DNA from: Acinetobacter guillouiae CIP 63.46
GTDB lineage: Bacteria; Pseudomonadota; Gammaproteobacteria; Pseudomonadales; Moraxellaceae
NCBI RefSeq assembly: GCF_000368145.1
Contig: NZ_KB849285.1
Location: forward strand, 265,274 to 329,273
Direction of reading: 5' to 3'
Length of the DNA: 64,000 nt
Shown here: one piece after another, positions 8,381 to 19,822 of the stretch
How positions within the stretch are numbered: position 1 is the first letter of the stretch
How the letters are laid out: every line of letters begins with the position of its first letter
Translations under genes and position numbers: made by a program
Notes under the pieces: generated by a model
What the model was told of the DNA's origin: nothing
Database searches by the model: none
Seen by the model: only the letters and a program-made list of their open reading frames with translations

Positions 8381-8704
8381 AATGTGTAAGTTTATGATTT
8401 TTATAAAATTAAAATGATAAACATACGCATTTGCAATTTGAATAAGTATTTTTTCATATAAAAAATAACCGCTTACAATATTTCATAGATGGTTTATTGG
8501 TGATTTTTCATCAAATTTCAAAATGATTTATTTTGTAACCATTAAAAATGCTTCTTATTCACCCTCATTATTCCATTTTCTGTTCATTTTCAATGACAGA
8601 ACCCATACTTTATCTTATTGGCTTTTTTTAATGCTAATATTTCAAGACAATTTTAACTTTAATATTTATGATATTGAATATTAACAATTAGCAGGAAAAA
8701 AATA
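8381..8704. other. Divergent AT-rich intergenic region ftnA / SDR gene
   Basis: About 320 AT-rich bases between the divergent ftnA and the reductase gene at 8705. It must hold the reductase promoter. I see no strong operator, RNA gene or ORF in it. Confidence 0.5.
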
Positions 8705-9769
8705 ATGTCTCAGGGAAACACATCAGCACCTATTCTAGTTACAGGTGCAACAGGCTATATTGCCAGTTGGGTTATTCAAAAATTACTTGAGCAAGGTTAT
8801 ACCGTTCATGCCACTGTACGTGATCTCAATAAGAAACAAAGCTTTGTACATTTAGAGAAAATCGCACAAGCTAGCTCTGGCACACTAAAACTATTTAAAG
8901 CCAACCTTTTAGAAAATGGTTCTTTTGATGAAGCCATGCAAGGCTGTGAAGTTGTGTTGCATATGGCTTCACCATTTGTTGTGACCAATTATAAAGATGC
9001 CGTTAAAGATATTATTGAACCTGCAATTTTAGGCACGGAAAATGTCTTAAATAGTGTCAATAAAACAGATTCTGTCAAACGAGTCATTGTGACTTCAAGT
9101 ATCGCGTCTACTTATGGCGATGCAATTGATATTTTAAAAACGCAGCATAATCAGTTTGATGAATCTCATTGGAATACCACCAGTTCAACCACGCACCAAC
9201 CGTACCCTTATTCAAAAGTTATGGCAGAGCGTAAAGCATGGGAAATGGCGGAAGCACAAAATCGTTGGACGCTGATCTGTGTCAACCCTGCACTGGTACT
9301 TGGCCCATCACTGACCGCAAATACACAGTCAGGGAGTGTAGAAGTCTTAGAGCAATTTGCCAACGGCATGACCTTACTCGGTGTCCCACCGATGTGGAAT
9401 GGTATTGTGGATGTTCGTGATGTTGCTGATGCGCATATTTTGGCAGCATTCAAGGAAAATGCAGCTGGGCGTTACATTATTAGTGGTGGCTCACTCAGCC
9501 TTTTGGAAATGGGTAAAATTTTACGTCAAAATTTTGGACAAAAATTTCCTTTTCCACGCAACCAAGTTCCGAAAAAAGCATTTAAATTTATTGGACCTGC
9601 ATTTGGCTATTCGCGTGATTTTATTGAAAAGAATATGGGCTACCCTATCTTTTTTAATGCTGATAAAAGCAAACAGGAACTGGGGATGAGTTATCGTAAT
9701 ATTGAAACCAGTTTAGTCGAGCATTTCCAGCAGCTCCTTGATGACGGTGTGGTTAAGAAATATATTTAA
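8705..9769 (+). CDS. Extended SDR, dihydroflavonol-4-reductase-like NAD(P)-dependent oxidoreductase
   Basis: A 354-residue extended short-chain dehydrogenase. The Rossmann motif TGATGYIASW lies at residues 14-23. ATVRDLNK, which binds the NADP phosphate in DFR-like enzymes, is near residue 38. The catalytic YxxxK is in YPYSKVMAE, and SSIAS is the catalytic serine region. Family members reduce ketones, aldehydes or dihydroflavonols; the bacterial substrate is unknown. The start at 8705 has GCAGGA upstream. The gene is alone, with its own terminator, between ftnA and the siderophore receptor, so context does not narrow the substrate. Confidence 0.85.
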   Translation: MSQGNTSAPILVTGATGYIASWVIQKLLEQGYTVHATVRDLNKKQSFVHLEKIAQASSGTLKLFKANLLENGSFDEAMQGCEVVLHMASPFVVTNYKDAVKDIIEPAILGTENVLNSVNKTDSVKRVIVTSSIASTYGDAIDILKTQHNQFDESHWNTTSSTTHQPYPYSKVMAERKAWEMAEAQNRWTLICVNPALVLGPSLTANTQSGSVEVLEQFANGMTLLGVPPMWNGIVDVRDVADAHILAAFKENAAGRYIISGGSLSLLEMGKILRQNFGQKFPFPRNQVPKKAFKFIGPAFGYSRDFIEKNMGYPIFFNADKSKQELGMSYRNIETSLVEHFQQLLDDGVVKKYI

Positions 9770-9795
9770 TAACAGCTCAACTGATTTTTAAATCA

Positions 9796-9829
9796 AAAAA
9801 GCCTTTTTCAATCATGAAAAAGGCTTTTT
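9796..9829. terminator. Bidirectional terminator between SDR gene and siderophore receptor
   Basis: Arms AAAAAGCCTTTTTCA (9796-9810) and its complement (9815-9829) pair around an ATCA loop with T-runs in both directions. It lies between the convergent stops at 9769 and 9859. Confidence 0.92.
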
Positions 9830-9858
9830 GGCTTATAGCGTTCAATATCAGCTAAGGC

Positions 9859-12051
9859 TTAAAAATCAAAAGTTACGCCAGCTTTATAAGTACGGGCTCC
9901 CCCCACCACTGCATAGTTTTGGTTAAACATCCCTTCCCAATATTTTTTATTGGCGACATTATCCACATTGAATAAGAATGTAGTATTTACCCCACCTAAT
10001 TTTGTTTTATAACGAGCGCCTAGATCAACAATAGTATAATCAGGTAATTCAAGTGTATTGGCATCATTCATATATTGATTACCAACATAATTTGCACGAG
10101 CATTGACATTGAACCCTTCAAGCATCGGAATTGCATAATCTAGCCCTAATGATGCTGTCCACTCAGGTACACCAAAAACCGTATTTCCTTCATTTGATAC
10201 ACCTTTGGTTACTGCAGCTTTAGTTAACTCTGCATCTGTATAGGCAATATTTCCAAGCAGATTTAAGCCATCCATGATTTCACCTGAAAATGACCATTCC
10301 ACACCGCGAGAACGCGTTTCTGCATCATCTGTGGTAATCTGCGTATTTTTATTTGCATCAGCTTGATTAAAAGTAGTCACCATGGTGCTTGGTTTTTCAA
10401 TTTGATAAAGTGCAAATGTATTTAACCATGATCCTGCCTGATACTTCGCTCCAACTTCATATTGTTTGGTTTGAAAGGGTGCAAAGGTCTTTCCTGCATT
10501 CACATCTTTTAACGTTGAATCTACAGTTGAACCTTCAACTAAACCTTCCACATAACTTGCATAAAGAGAAAGATTTTCACCAAACGGTTTCAATACAACA
10601 CCTAAACTTGGTGAAACTTTATCATCACTATAAGCTGTCTTTTTCTGAAGATTTTTAGTGTCTATATCTTGGTAACGTGCACCAACGATTAACTGTAATT
10701 TATCATCTAACATTGAAAGCTGATCTGTTAAGGTATAACTGACATATTTATTATCACCCAAAGGTAGAATCGTAGGATTCGCTAAAGGCATATTTCCATT
10801 ATCGGATGGATTGTAAATATTGGTCTCGAAAGGTACAGGCGTCGCACCTTGTCCAGTATGCTGATTGTATTTACGTTTCAGATAATCTGCACGTAAACCT
10901 AAAGTATGCTTGATCATACCTGTATCAAATTTTGCTTCAAAGCCTGCATTGGCAGCAGTGTTATGCTCCTGTGAACCCACTCGGTAATATTGTGAGGTTG
11001 CATTTCCATTTAAATTCGTCACAATCATACGAGTACCAAATAAATGTCCCGCGTACTCTTTCTCAACATAACCTATTCCAGCAAATGCTTTGATATCAGG
11101 AGTAAATTTATATTCTCCCGATAATCCAACAAAATTGCTTTTAGTATTTCCTTCTAAATGCGGAAAATAATTTAAATCCCCTTTAGGTGCTGCGAGCACT
11201 TGGCTAATTCCATTCCCTTTTGAGTCTTTTACTCCCATTGCAATCATGGCAGGAGAACCACCTTTGCGATTGTCACGAATTGCATAAGAATCAAAATTAA
11301 TCTTTAGTTTATCTGTGGTGTAATCAGCAGCAATCGCTCCTGAAATATGACGATCATCCATTCCATCAACAATATGCTCGCCTTGACCATACACACCATT
11401 CACACGCACACCAAGCTCTTTGTTCTCACCAAAACGACGAGATACATCAAAGCCTGATTGATAATATCCTTCATCTTGAAACGATGCAGAAACTTGGGTG
11501 AGTTCTTGATCTGCTCGTTTAGAATTGGCAATCACCACAGCTCCTACACTGCCTGTAGGTGCAACACCAGTTACCAAAGCATTAGGACCTTTAAGTACGG
11601 TTACCGATTCTAAAAACTCTGTTGGAATACGTCCATAAGGTGCAACACCAAAAAATCCGTTATAGTTCATATCTTCATGATTGACATCAAAACCGCGAAT
11701 TTTAAAGTTCTCGTTTAAATGCCCTTGATTGGTTGTAATCCGAATCGCAGGATCATTTTTCAACACTTCAGCCACAGTTTTAGCTTGTTGATTTTCAATC
11801 AATTGTTCCGAATAAGACGTGATACTAAACGGCGTATCTATAATTTTCTTATTTCCCAATGGCCCCAAATCTGTATTTTTTTGCAAAGCACCATTGGCAA
11901 ATGTTGGTTTTTCTTGTTCTTTTTCAGCAGCGACCTTAATCGTAGGCAAAGCAGTAATTTCATCATTTGCCCAAATTGTTTGTGTAAGTCCCCCACCAAA
12001 AAGCACGATTGAAATAGAATTGACCAGAAATGTTCGAGAAAAATTTTTCAT
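9859..12051 (-). CDS. TonB-dependent siderophore receptor
   Basis: A 730-residue outer-membrane gated barrel that imports a ferric siderophore using TonB energy. The signal peptide occupies about residues 1-29 (to IWAND). The plug domain follows, with the TonB-box region ITALPTIKV, DTPFSIT, AEVLKNDPAIR, FKIRGF and VTVLKGPNAL. The C-terminal 22-strand barrel ends in the expected terminal phenylalanine (AGVTFDF). It most resembles the FiuA/FhuA-like hydroxamate receptors, but the siderophore cannot be named from sequence. Two Fur-box-like sites lie just upstream, so expression should rise under iron starvation. The gene is monocistronic, with no linked biosynthesis genes, so it probably takes up foreign siderophores. 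The start is at 12051; its ribosome binding site is weak. Confidence 0.92.
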   Translation of the reverse strand: MKNFSRTFLVNSISIVLFGGGLTQTIWANDEITALPTIKVAAEKEQEKPTFANGALQKNTDLGPLGNKKIIDTPFSITSYSEQLIENQQAKTVAEVLKNDPAIRITTNQGHLNENFKIRGFDVNHEDMNYNGFFGVAPYGRIPTEFLESVTVLKGPNALVTGVAPTGSVGAVVIANSKRADQELTQVSASFQDEGYYQSGFDVSRRFGENKELGVRVNGVYGQGEHIVDGMDDRHISGAIAADYTTDKLKINFDSYAIRDNRKGGSPAMIAMGVKDSKGNGISQVLAAPKGDLNYFPHLEGNTKSNFVGLSGEYKFTPDIKAFAGIGYVEKEYAGHLFGTRMIVTNLNGNATSQYYRVGSQEHNTAANAGFEAKFDTGMIKHTLGLRADYLKRKYNQHTGQGATPVPFETNIYNPSDNGNMPLANPTILPLGDNKYVSYTLTDQLSMLDDKLQLIVGARYQDIDTKNLQKKTAYSDDKVSPSLGVVLKPFGENLSLYASYVEGLVEGSTVDSTLKDVNAGKTFAPFQTKQYEVGAKYQAGSWLNTFALYQIEKPSTMVTTFNQADANKNTQITTDDAETRSRGVEWSFSGEIMDGLNLLGNIAYTDAELTKAAVTKGVSNEGNTVFGVPEWTASLGLDYAIPMLEGFNVNARANYVGNQYMNDANTLELPDYTIVDLGARYKTKLGGVNTTFLFNVDNVANKKYWEGMFNQNYAVVGGARTYKAGVTFDF

Positions 12052-12070
12052 ATAAATAATAAGACACTTT

Positions 12071-12095
12071 TCAAATGATAATGATTATTATATAT
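12071..12095 (-). promoter_or_regulatory. Fur box upstream of the siderophore receptor
   Basis: Two overlapping 19-base windows match GATAATGATAATCATTATC: 14 of 19 at 12071-12089 and 13 of 19 at 12077-12095, centred about 30 bases before the start codon. This is the classical Fur-repressor layout for an iron-starvation gene. Confidence 0.75.
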
Positions 12096-12157
12096 ACTTT
12101 CACTATTGTTAAGAATTGTAATTTCTCATCTAAAGTTAAGTTTAATGGAAAATTCTA

Positions 12158-12176
12158 ATAAATAAGAATTATTATC
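12158..12176 (-). promoter_or_regulatory. Second Fur-box-like site
   Basis: Bases 12158-12176 match the Fur consensus at 13 of 19 positions, ending in the diagnostic ATTATC. The site lies about 80 bases upstream of the first and could extend Fur binding or mark an upstream promoter. Confidence 0.45.
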
Positions 12177-12315
12177 ATATAGCGTGCTAATGATAGATCA
12201 AGCAGTCTTGCGAAATACAATCGCTAAAATACAGTGCTCAAAGTTTTATTAAAAAATGATGACTTGTTGATTTGCTATCGCATCAATCTCGAATTGATGA
12301 TTTTAATTTTTGAAA

Positions 12316-12348
12316 ACTGCAAAGATACAACAACTGTATCTTTGCAGT
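12316..12348 (-). terminator. Terminator of the gntR-smc-zipA-ligA unit
   Basis: A perfect 14-base-pair stem (12316-12329 with 12335-12348) has an ACAAC loop. On the minus strand TTTT and more T-rich sequence follow. It sits 25 bases past the ligA stop. Confidence 0.8.
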
Positions 12349-12373
12349 AATTTTAGAGTTAATTTAAACGAAT

Positions 12374-14458
<2,085 letters not shown>

Positions 14459-14482
14459 TTATAAAGTAAATATGACGTTATG

Positions 14483-15499
14483 CTAAGCGTCATGCCCTGA
14501 GCGATAATCGATCGCTTTATGGCGCCAATGCTCTTTCAGTTGGGGAGTAAATTCAAGATTGTTTTCATCATAGACCGTACCGTCTATTTCACGGGCAATT
14601 AAGCCAGCAATACTGACCATGGTATCAAAGCCTTTTTGCACATCTGAATGAGGAAGTGCCAAGAAAAAAGCCAAACCTTGAACTTGTTCAGTCGATAAGG
14701 TTTCTAAATCAAAACCATCTGGACCATTGTCGGTGACACGTAATACAGAAAACAGTAAATGGCTTTCTTCCTCTGGATTCTCATAACGATGGAAGCAAGA
14801 GAGTTCACCAAAACGTAAACCATATTTGAGCAACATTTTTAAGGTTTTATCCCCAGACAATGCTTTACGTGGATTCGGATAAACATTCAGCGCAATAATG
14901 GTTTCCGCTGTAGACAATACACTTTCATCATCATATTTTTGTTGCTCATTTAAATGAACATCTAAAATACTACTTTCCTCATCAAACTCTTTGATTTCAG
15001 CTGTTTCAACATTGGCATTAAACTGAAACGCTTCCTCTTTATCCTGACTGACTACAGCTTTGGCAGAATCATGAGTTTGAGTCGTCGGCTCTGTCTGCAC
15101 ATCAAGTGCTTTTACAGATTCTGTTGCGGATTCAGTGCTTGCCACTGTTTCCGTCTTTTCAGTTTGTTGTGTAATTGTGGCATGCTCAAGCTCAGTTGAC
15201 TGAATAGCATTCGACTCCACTGCTACATCCTCAATCTTTTGCTGTTTTTCATCTGCAACTTCGACCGAGTCTAAAGCAGTTAAATTCGGTTCAACACGCA
15301 CTTGCTCTTGAGACTCACGGTCTGTTCGCAATTGATCTCGTACATGACGAGGAATTACCGGTTGTTTACAGTCTTCATTGATATGCAATTCAGACTCTAA
15401 AGAAGGTGCGGCATCATTGGGCTTTCGTAGCACCATCCTTAAACCCACCAGAATGATGATTACTGCAACAACAATTCCAATAATTGTGGTGACTTCCAT
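14483..15499 (-). CDS. zipA: Cell division protein ZipA
   Basis: ZipA tethers the FtsZ ring to the inner membrane. The protein has the standard three parts. An N-terminal membrane anchor lies at residues 4-23 (TIIGIVVAVIIILVGLRMVL). A long acidic linker rich in Glu, Thr, Gln and Val spans to about residue 195. The C-terminal FtsZ-binding domain carries IIALNVYP, LLKYGLRFGE, LSCFHRYENP and LAFFLALPH. It is 338 residues. It follows smc by one base (TAG, T, ATG) and precedes ligA by about 80, so all are probably one transcript. The neighbourhood smc-zipA-ligA is conserved in gammaproteobacteria. Confidence 0.95.
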   Translation of the reverse strand: MEVTTIIGIVVAVIIILVGLRMVLRKPNDAAPSLESELHINEDCKQPVIPRHVRDQLRTDRESQEQVRVEPNLTALDSVEVADEKQQKIEDVAVESNAIQSTELEHATITQQTEKTETVASTESATESVKALDVQTEPTTQTHDSAKAVVSQDKEEAFQFNANVETAEIKEFDEESSILDVHLNEQQKYDDESVLSTAETIIALNVYPNPRKALSGDKTLKMLLKYGLRFGELSCFHRYENPEEESHLLFSVLRVTDNGPDGFDLETLSTEQVQGLAFFLALPHSDVQKGFDTMVSIAGLIAREIDGTVYDENNLEFTPQLKEHWRHKAIDYRSGHDA

Positions 15500-15500
15500 A

Positions 15501-18500
15501 CTACGACTCCGCGGCTAAACCGTATTCTCTTGCCTCTTCCAAATTCACAGTGACGAGCTTTGATGTGCCTGGTTCAGGCATCGTCACACCCAGCAAATCG
15601 GTTGCCATCGTCATTGCAACTTTATTATGTGTAATGTAAATGAATTGGACTTGATCAGAAAGCTCTTTTACTAAATTACAAAAACGACCAACGTTAGCAT
15701 CGTCTAAAGGTGCATCAACTTCATCCAAAACACAGAAAGGTGCAGGATTCAAACGAAAAATAGCAAATACCAAAGCCAATGCCGTTAATGCTTTTTCACC
15801 ACCAGATAACAAAGCCAATGAACTATTTTTCTTGCCGGGTGGACGTGCCATCAACTTCACGCCAGACTGCCAGTCATCTTCAAGACTTAAACTAGCTTCA
15901 CCACCATTAAAGACTTTTGGAAATAATACTTTTAATTCAGCATTAACCTGATCAAAAGTACCCATAAATAATTTTTTGGTTTCTTGGTCAATGGTCTTCA
16001 TGGCATCTTTCAATTGCCCAACCGTATTTTCTAAGTCTTGCATTTGATGGGTTAGATCTTCAAAGCGCTTAGAAACTTCTTCATATTCTGCTGAAGCGGC
16101 TAAATTGACCGCGCCTAATTTTTCAAACTGACGCTGTGCTTTCTCAAATTTTTCTTGATGTACAGGTAAATCAATCAATACGCCTTGCTTAACTTCAGCA
16201 TTCATCTCTTTAAGTTGATCGGAATAATGCTGTAAATCTGATTTTGCCGATTGCCAAGCCAAACGTCGCTCTTCCAGTTTTATACGCAATTGCTCATCAT
16301 TTTGCTGATGCAAATGGCGCATTTCTGTAAGTTGTTGCTGTTTGGATTGAATATTATTCAATTCAACTTGCCACTCACTCCAAGTTTTTTGCAGTTTTTC
16401 AGTTTGTTGTGCCTGCTCAGCATATTGCGATTCTAGACTCGGCAATTCCAATTGAATTGGATCTACAAACTTCTTGGCTTGCTCCATTTGCGCAATAATT
16501 TGTTGATATTGCGTTTTAGAGAAGGATAGGTCTTTGTCTAATAATTCAATTTGCTGTTTATTTTGTTCAGCTAGACGACGTGTAGTTTCAGAATCTTGCT
16601 GCTTAAGCTGTAATTGCTGTTGCTGTTCTTCAACCTGCTCATTGAGCTCATCCAACTTGAATTGCAAGGTTTTAAACTCAGGAAGATTTTGTTCAAGCTT
16701 GAGGATGACCGAGTGCATATCGATTTCAAGATCATCTTTCTGCATTGAATCTTCTTCAAGTTGCTCATCTAACTGTTGCAATTGACTATTCAGCTGAACT
16801 TTCTGCAACTCAAATGCTTGTGAAGCACTTTGCTGCTTAGCAATTTGCAGATCAAACTGTTGTAGCTGTTTTTGCTGATGTTTTAGCGTGTCTTGCTCTG
16901 TTTGGATCTGTTTTTGCAGGTCCAGCAATTGCTGATTTAAATTTGGCAATACAGTTTCAGCTTCAATCAACTGTGATTGTAGCTGCGCAAGTTGTGTTTC
17001 AATTTCTTCAAGGCGAATACGATGACTGAGTGCACCCTGTGCGGCTTGGCTCGACTCATCAAAGAACAGACCAATCACCCAATCTTGACCAACATGATAA
17101 CCATCCAGCGTCAATATGCTTTGTCCTGCTTTTAACTGTGCTTGTACCGCTAAAGCTTGAGCGAGGTTTTCAATTACAGCGACTTGATTCCACAATGAAT
17201 ACTGTGGAGATTCAATCCAATCTGCTAAACATGCCAATCCATTCAATTGAATTTTATCTTGCGAGCTTGTTGCTTTAAGCTGGCGTGCCACACTTTCAGC
17301 AAAATCAGCATCTTGATCAACAATATGGGCTGACAACCATTTGGCTAAAAACTTTTCAACCAGCGGTGCATGTGCTTTGCCTTGTGCATTCAGCGTTAAT
17401 ACCTGCATCAATTGCACAGTATCAGCCTTGCTATTTACAGCACTTTTCGCCATTAATTGGGTGAGGTTTTTCTGTTCAGATTGCAACACTTGTACATCAG
17501 ATTTTAAAGCTGAAATCTGAGTTTTTTGCTGACTAATGCTTTCCTGTAGTTGTTCAAACTGCTGCTTTGCTTGATTAATTTTTTGTTCTAATTCAACAAT
17601 CGCAGCTTGGATTGCTAATTTATCTTGCTCAAGTTGTTGAACATCTTCAGTTTGAAATTGACTTTGAACCTGAACGGCTTGGGTTTTTAAGGTGTCTTTT
17701 TGCTGTTCAATACGCGCAACATTTTTTGCAAGCTGTTCAATTTGCGCCTGCATTTGTGCTTTTTGCTGCTGTTGCTTTTCAACTTGAACTTTGACCTGTT
17801 CATACTGTTGTTGTGCTTGCAATTGCTGCGCTTTTAAATCGGTAAAGGCTTGGCTACGTTGTTGTGTTTCAGACTCAGCATGTTGTAAATGTTCAGTCTG
17901 CTGCTCCAATTGACTGTGCAAGGTTTCCAATTGCAATTCCATCAACTGAATCTTTTCTTTGGTTTGAGCTTTTTGCTGTTCAAAATTTCCCAAAGCTTCT
18001 GAGTTCTGTTGAAATAAACTTTGTTTCTGTTCCAAAGTCATTTTCAACTCAGAGAGTTTTTTCTCAGCTTGTTGCCACTCATTTTGCAAAGGCGTGGACT
18101 GTTGAATCAAACGTTGGAACAACTCATTGGTTGAAGTCAGATCATGTTCCAAAGTACTCATGTCAGAGCGCACCAGTTTAAAGTGCTCTCCCAATTCGTT
18201 CATTTCAACCGTATATTGTTCTTGTAAACGAGAACTACGATCACACTGGAAAGATAGAATTTCAATCTTTAACGTACGAATTTCAGTTTCTAAAGTCTTA
18301 TATTGAACCGCAGTTTCAGACTGTCGTTTTAAGGTTTTAAGCTGTGATTTGAGTTCTGAAGCAATATCTTCGAGGCGGTCTAAGTTCTGCGTGGTATGTT
18401 CTAAGTGTTGTAGTGTTTCACGACGACGAGCCTGATAACGAGAAACTCCAGCAGCCTCTTCAAGAAAGATACGCATTTCTTCAGGTTTGGCATCAACCAA

Positions 18501-18953
18501 GCGGTTGATCATCCCCTGTTCGATGATTGCGTAAGAACGAGGACCCAAACCTGTACCCAAGAAAATGTCGGTAATATCACGACGTCGACACTTCGTCCCA
18601 TTGAGAAAGTATTCAGATTTTCCATCACGATTCACCTGACGGCGAACAGCAAGTTCAGTATACGCGTTATAAGCCCCACCTAATTTGCCATAGGTGTTTT
18701 CAAAGCGCAGTTCTACACTTGCCATACCTACAGGTTTACGTTTTGCCGTTCCTGTAAAAATAACATCCTGCATACTGCCACCACGGAGCTGGCGTGCACT
18801 GGATTCCCCCATCACCCAACGGATCGCGTCAATCACATTGGATTTACCACAACCATTAGGACCAACCACCGCTGTACGGTTATCTTTGAATTGTAGTGTT
18901 GTACTATCGGCAAAAGATTTGAAGCCTGAAAGTTTTAAGCTGCTTAAACGCAT
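15501..18953 (-). CDS. smc: Chromosome segregation ATPase SMC
   Basis: A 1150-residue SMC subunit, the core of the ScpAB-condensin that compacts and separates sister chromosomes. The N-terminal head holds the Walker A GPNGCGKSN near residue 32. Two very Gln-rich coiled coils flank a hinge near residues 510-630. The C-terminal head has the signature LLSGGEKAL (from about residue 1048) and Walker B VLDEVDAPLDD (about 1076). Both heads are intact. The gene lies 13 bases after gntR and one base before zipA. No scpA or scpB is in the window. Use of SMC instead of MukBEF agrees with Acinetobacter. Confidence 0.96.
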   Translation of the reverse strand: MRLSSLKLSGFKSFADSTTLQFKDNRTAVVGPNGCGKSNVIDAIRWVMGESSARQLRGGSMQDVIFTGTAKRKPVGMASVELRFENTYGKLGGAYNAYTELAVRRQVNRDGKSEYFLNGTKCRRRDITDIFLGTGLGPRSYAIIEQGMINRLVDAKPEEMRIFLEEAAGVSRYQARRRETLQHLEHTTQNLDRLEDIASELKSQLKTLKRQSETAVQYKTLETEIRTLKIEILSFQCDRSSRLQEQYTVEMNELGEHFKLVRSDMSTLEHDLTSTNELFQRLIQQSTPLQNEWQQAEKKLSELKMTLEQKQSLFQQNSEALGNFEQQKAQTKEKIQLMELQLETLHSQLEQQTEHLQHAESETQQRSQAFTDLKAQQLQAQQQYEQVKVQVEKQQQQKAQMQAQIEQLAKNVARIEQQKDTLKTQAVQVQSQFQTEDVQQLEQDKLAIQAAIVELEQKINQAKQQFEQLQESISQQKTQISALKSDVQVLQSEQKNLTQLMAKSAVNSKADTVQLMQVLTLNAQGKAHAPLVEKFLAKWLSAHIVDQDADFAESVARQLKATSSQDKIQLNGLACLADWIESPQYSLWNQVAVIENLAQALAVQAQLKAGQSILTLDGYHVGQDWVIGLFFDESSQAAQGALSHRIRLEEIETQLAQLQSQLIEAETVLPNLNQQLLDLQKQIQTEQDTLKHQQKQLQQFDLQIAKQQSASQAFELQKVQLNSQLQQLDEQLEEDSMQKDDLEIDMHSVILKLEQNLPEFKTLQFKLDELNEQVEEQQQQLQLKQQDSETTRRLAEQNKQQIELLDKDLSFSKTQYQQIIAQMEQAKKFVDPIQLELPSLESQYAEQAQQTEKLQKTWSEWQVELNNIQSKQQQLTEMRHLHQQNDEQLRIKLEERRLAWQSAKSDLQHYSDQLKEMNAEVKQGVLIDLPVHQEKFEKAQRQFEKLGAVNLAASAEYEEVSKRFEDLTHQMQDLENTVGQLKDAMKTIDQETKKLFMGTFDQVNAELKVLFPKVFNGGEASLSLEDDWQSGVKLMARPPGKKNSSLALLSGGEKALTALALVFAIFRLNPAPFCVLDEVDAPLDDANVGRFCNLVKELSDQVQFIYITHNKVAMTMATDLLGVTMPEPGTSKLVTVNLEEAREYGLAAES

Positions 18954-18966
18954 AATGTCCTAGTAA

Positions 18967-19662
18967 TTACCGACGCGATCTCCGCGCCCAAGCGAGTTCG
19001 ATTTGTTTCATCCGTGTCAGAGATTCCAACACTAGATTACGTAAGTGTCGACAAAAATCTTCCATAAATAAAGTAGCTTGTTGTGATTTTCGGATTAAAA
19101 TTGCGTCAATCACCAACTTAAGCAATTCTAAAGCTTCTTGAAGCTCGCGTCTTGAAGTATTTAAGGTTAAAAAATAACTTCTTCGTAGGGATGGTAACAA
19201 CTCTTTATAAAATTTCATCAGGTAGGGATTCCCAACCATGTCCTGTTGCCCTGATAAAAATTGAAATATGCCATCATAAAACTTTTCAGTATTGCCTTGC
19301 TTCACCTGCTCAACCAAATGATTCATCATCTGCTGAATCGCTTCAGCTTCATGATTGCGCCATGTTTCACTCATACGTTGCACGATTTGACCTAATAACA
19401 ATGCGCTGGTATCGAACAATGCACGGACTTGTTGTGCTGACATTTCTGAGACAATTGCACCACGACGAGGATAAATTTCAATCAGATGGGTTCTTTCTAA
19501 AAGCAAAAGGGCTTCACGTACCGAGCCACGACTGACATCCAGTTCTTTGGCAATACGTAGTTCTTGTATTCTTTCCCCTTCAACCAACTCGCCACTAATA
19601 ATTTGTTCACTAATATGTTTGGCAATCTGTTCTGAAAGGCTATCCACTTCTTCCGAATGCAT
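18967..19662 (-). CDS. GntR-family regulator of the FadR/FCD type
   Basis: A 231-residue repressor-type regulator. The N-terminal winged helix (residues 8-75) contains LRIAKELDVSRGSVREALLLLE and IEIYPRRGAIVSEM, the GntR signature. The C-terminal helical FCD ligand domain runs to the end. FCD regulators usually sense small organic acids, and the ligand here is unknown. It is the first gene of the transcript gntR-smc-zipA-ligA, an odd partner for three cell-cycle genes. Palindromes in its own upstream region (19696-19768) suggest autoregulation, and hence regulation of the whole unit. The start at 19662 gives a normal N-terminal extension. Confidence 0.9.
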   Translation of the reverse strand: MHSEEVDSLSEQIAKHISEQIISGELVEGERIQELRIAKELDVSRGSVREALLLLERTHLIEIYPRRGAIVSEMSAQQVRALFDTSALLLGQIVQRMSETWRNHEAEAIQQMMNHLVEQVKQGNTEKFYDGIFQFLSGQQDMVGNPYLMKFYKELLPSLRRSYFLTLNTSRRELQEALELLKLVIDAILIRKSQQATLFMEDFCRHLRNLVLESLTRMKQIELAWARRSRR

Positions 19663-19695
19663 ATAATTCCTATCTTGGTTTATTATTCTTTACTT

Positions 19696-19768
19696 GGACA
19701 ATGTCAATTGTCATTATTTTAGTTGTACCTGATTTAATTCAATTGAAACCATGACATTGTCCGACAAT
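19696..19768 (-). promoter_or_regulatory. Candidate GntR operators in the gntR-smc-zipA-ligA promoter
   Basis: GGACAATGTCA (19696-19706) is repeated in inverse as TGACATTGTCC (19752-19762), an 11-base perfect inverted repeat with 45 bases between. Within it are two smaller palindromes: GACAAT-GTCA-ATTGTC at 19697-19712 and TTGTC-C-GACAA at 19758-19768. The latter has the TGT-N3-ACA core common for FadR-subfamily operators. The spacing would allow two dimers and possibly a loop. Confidence 0.55.
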
Positions 19769-19822
19769 TTTAATGTATTTTAAGTCAACTCAGTGTTTAG
19801 AAAAAGTACCATTGATCGGAAT

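Noticed and set aside
12316-12348. Small RNA or attenuator hairpin upstream of the siderophore receptor
   Set aside because: It lies 25 bases after the ligA stop, on the same strand and followed by Ts, so a terminator explains it.
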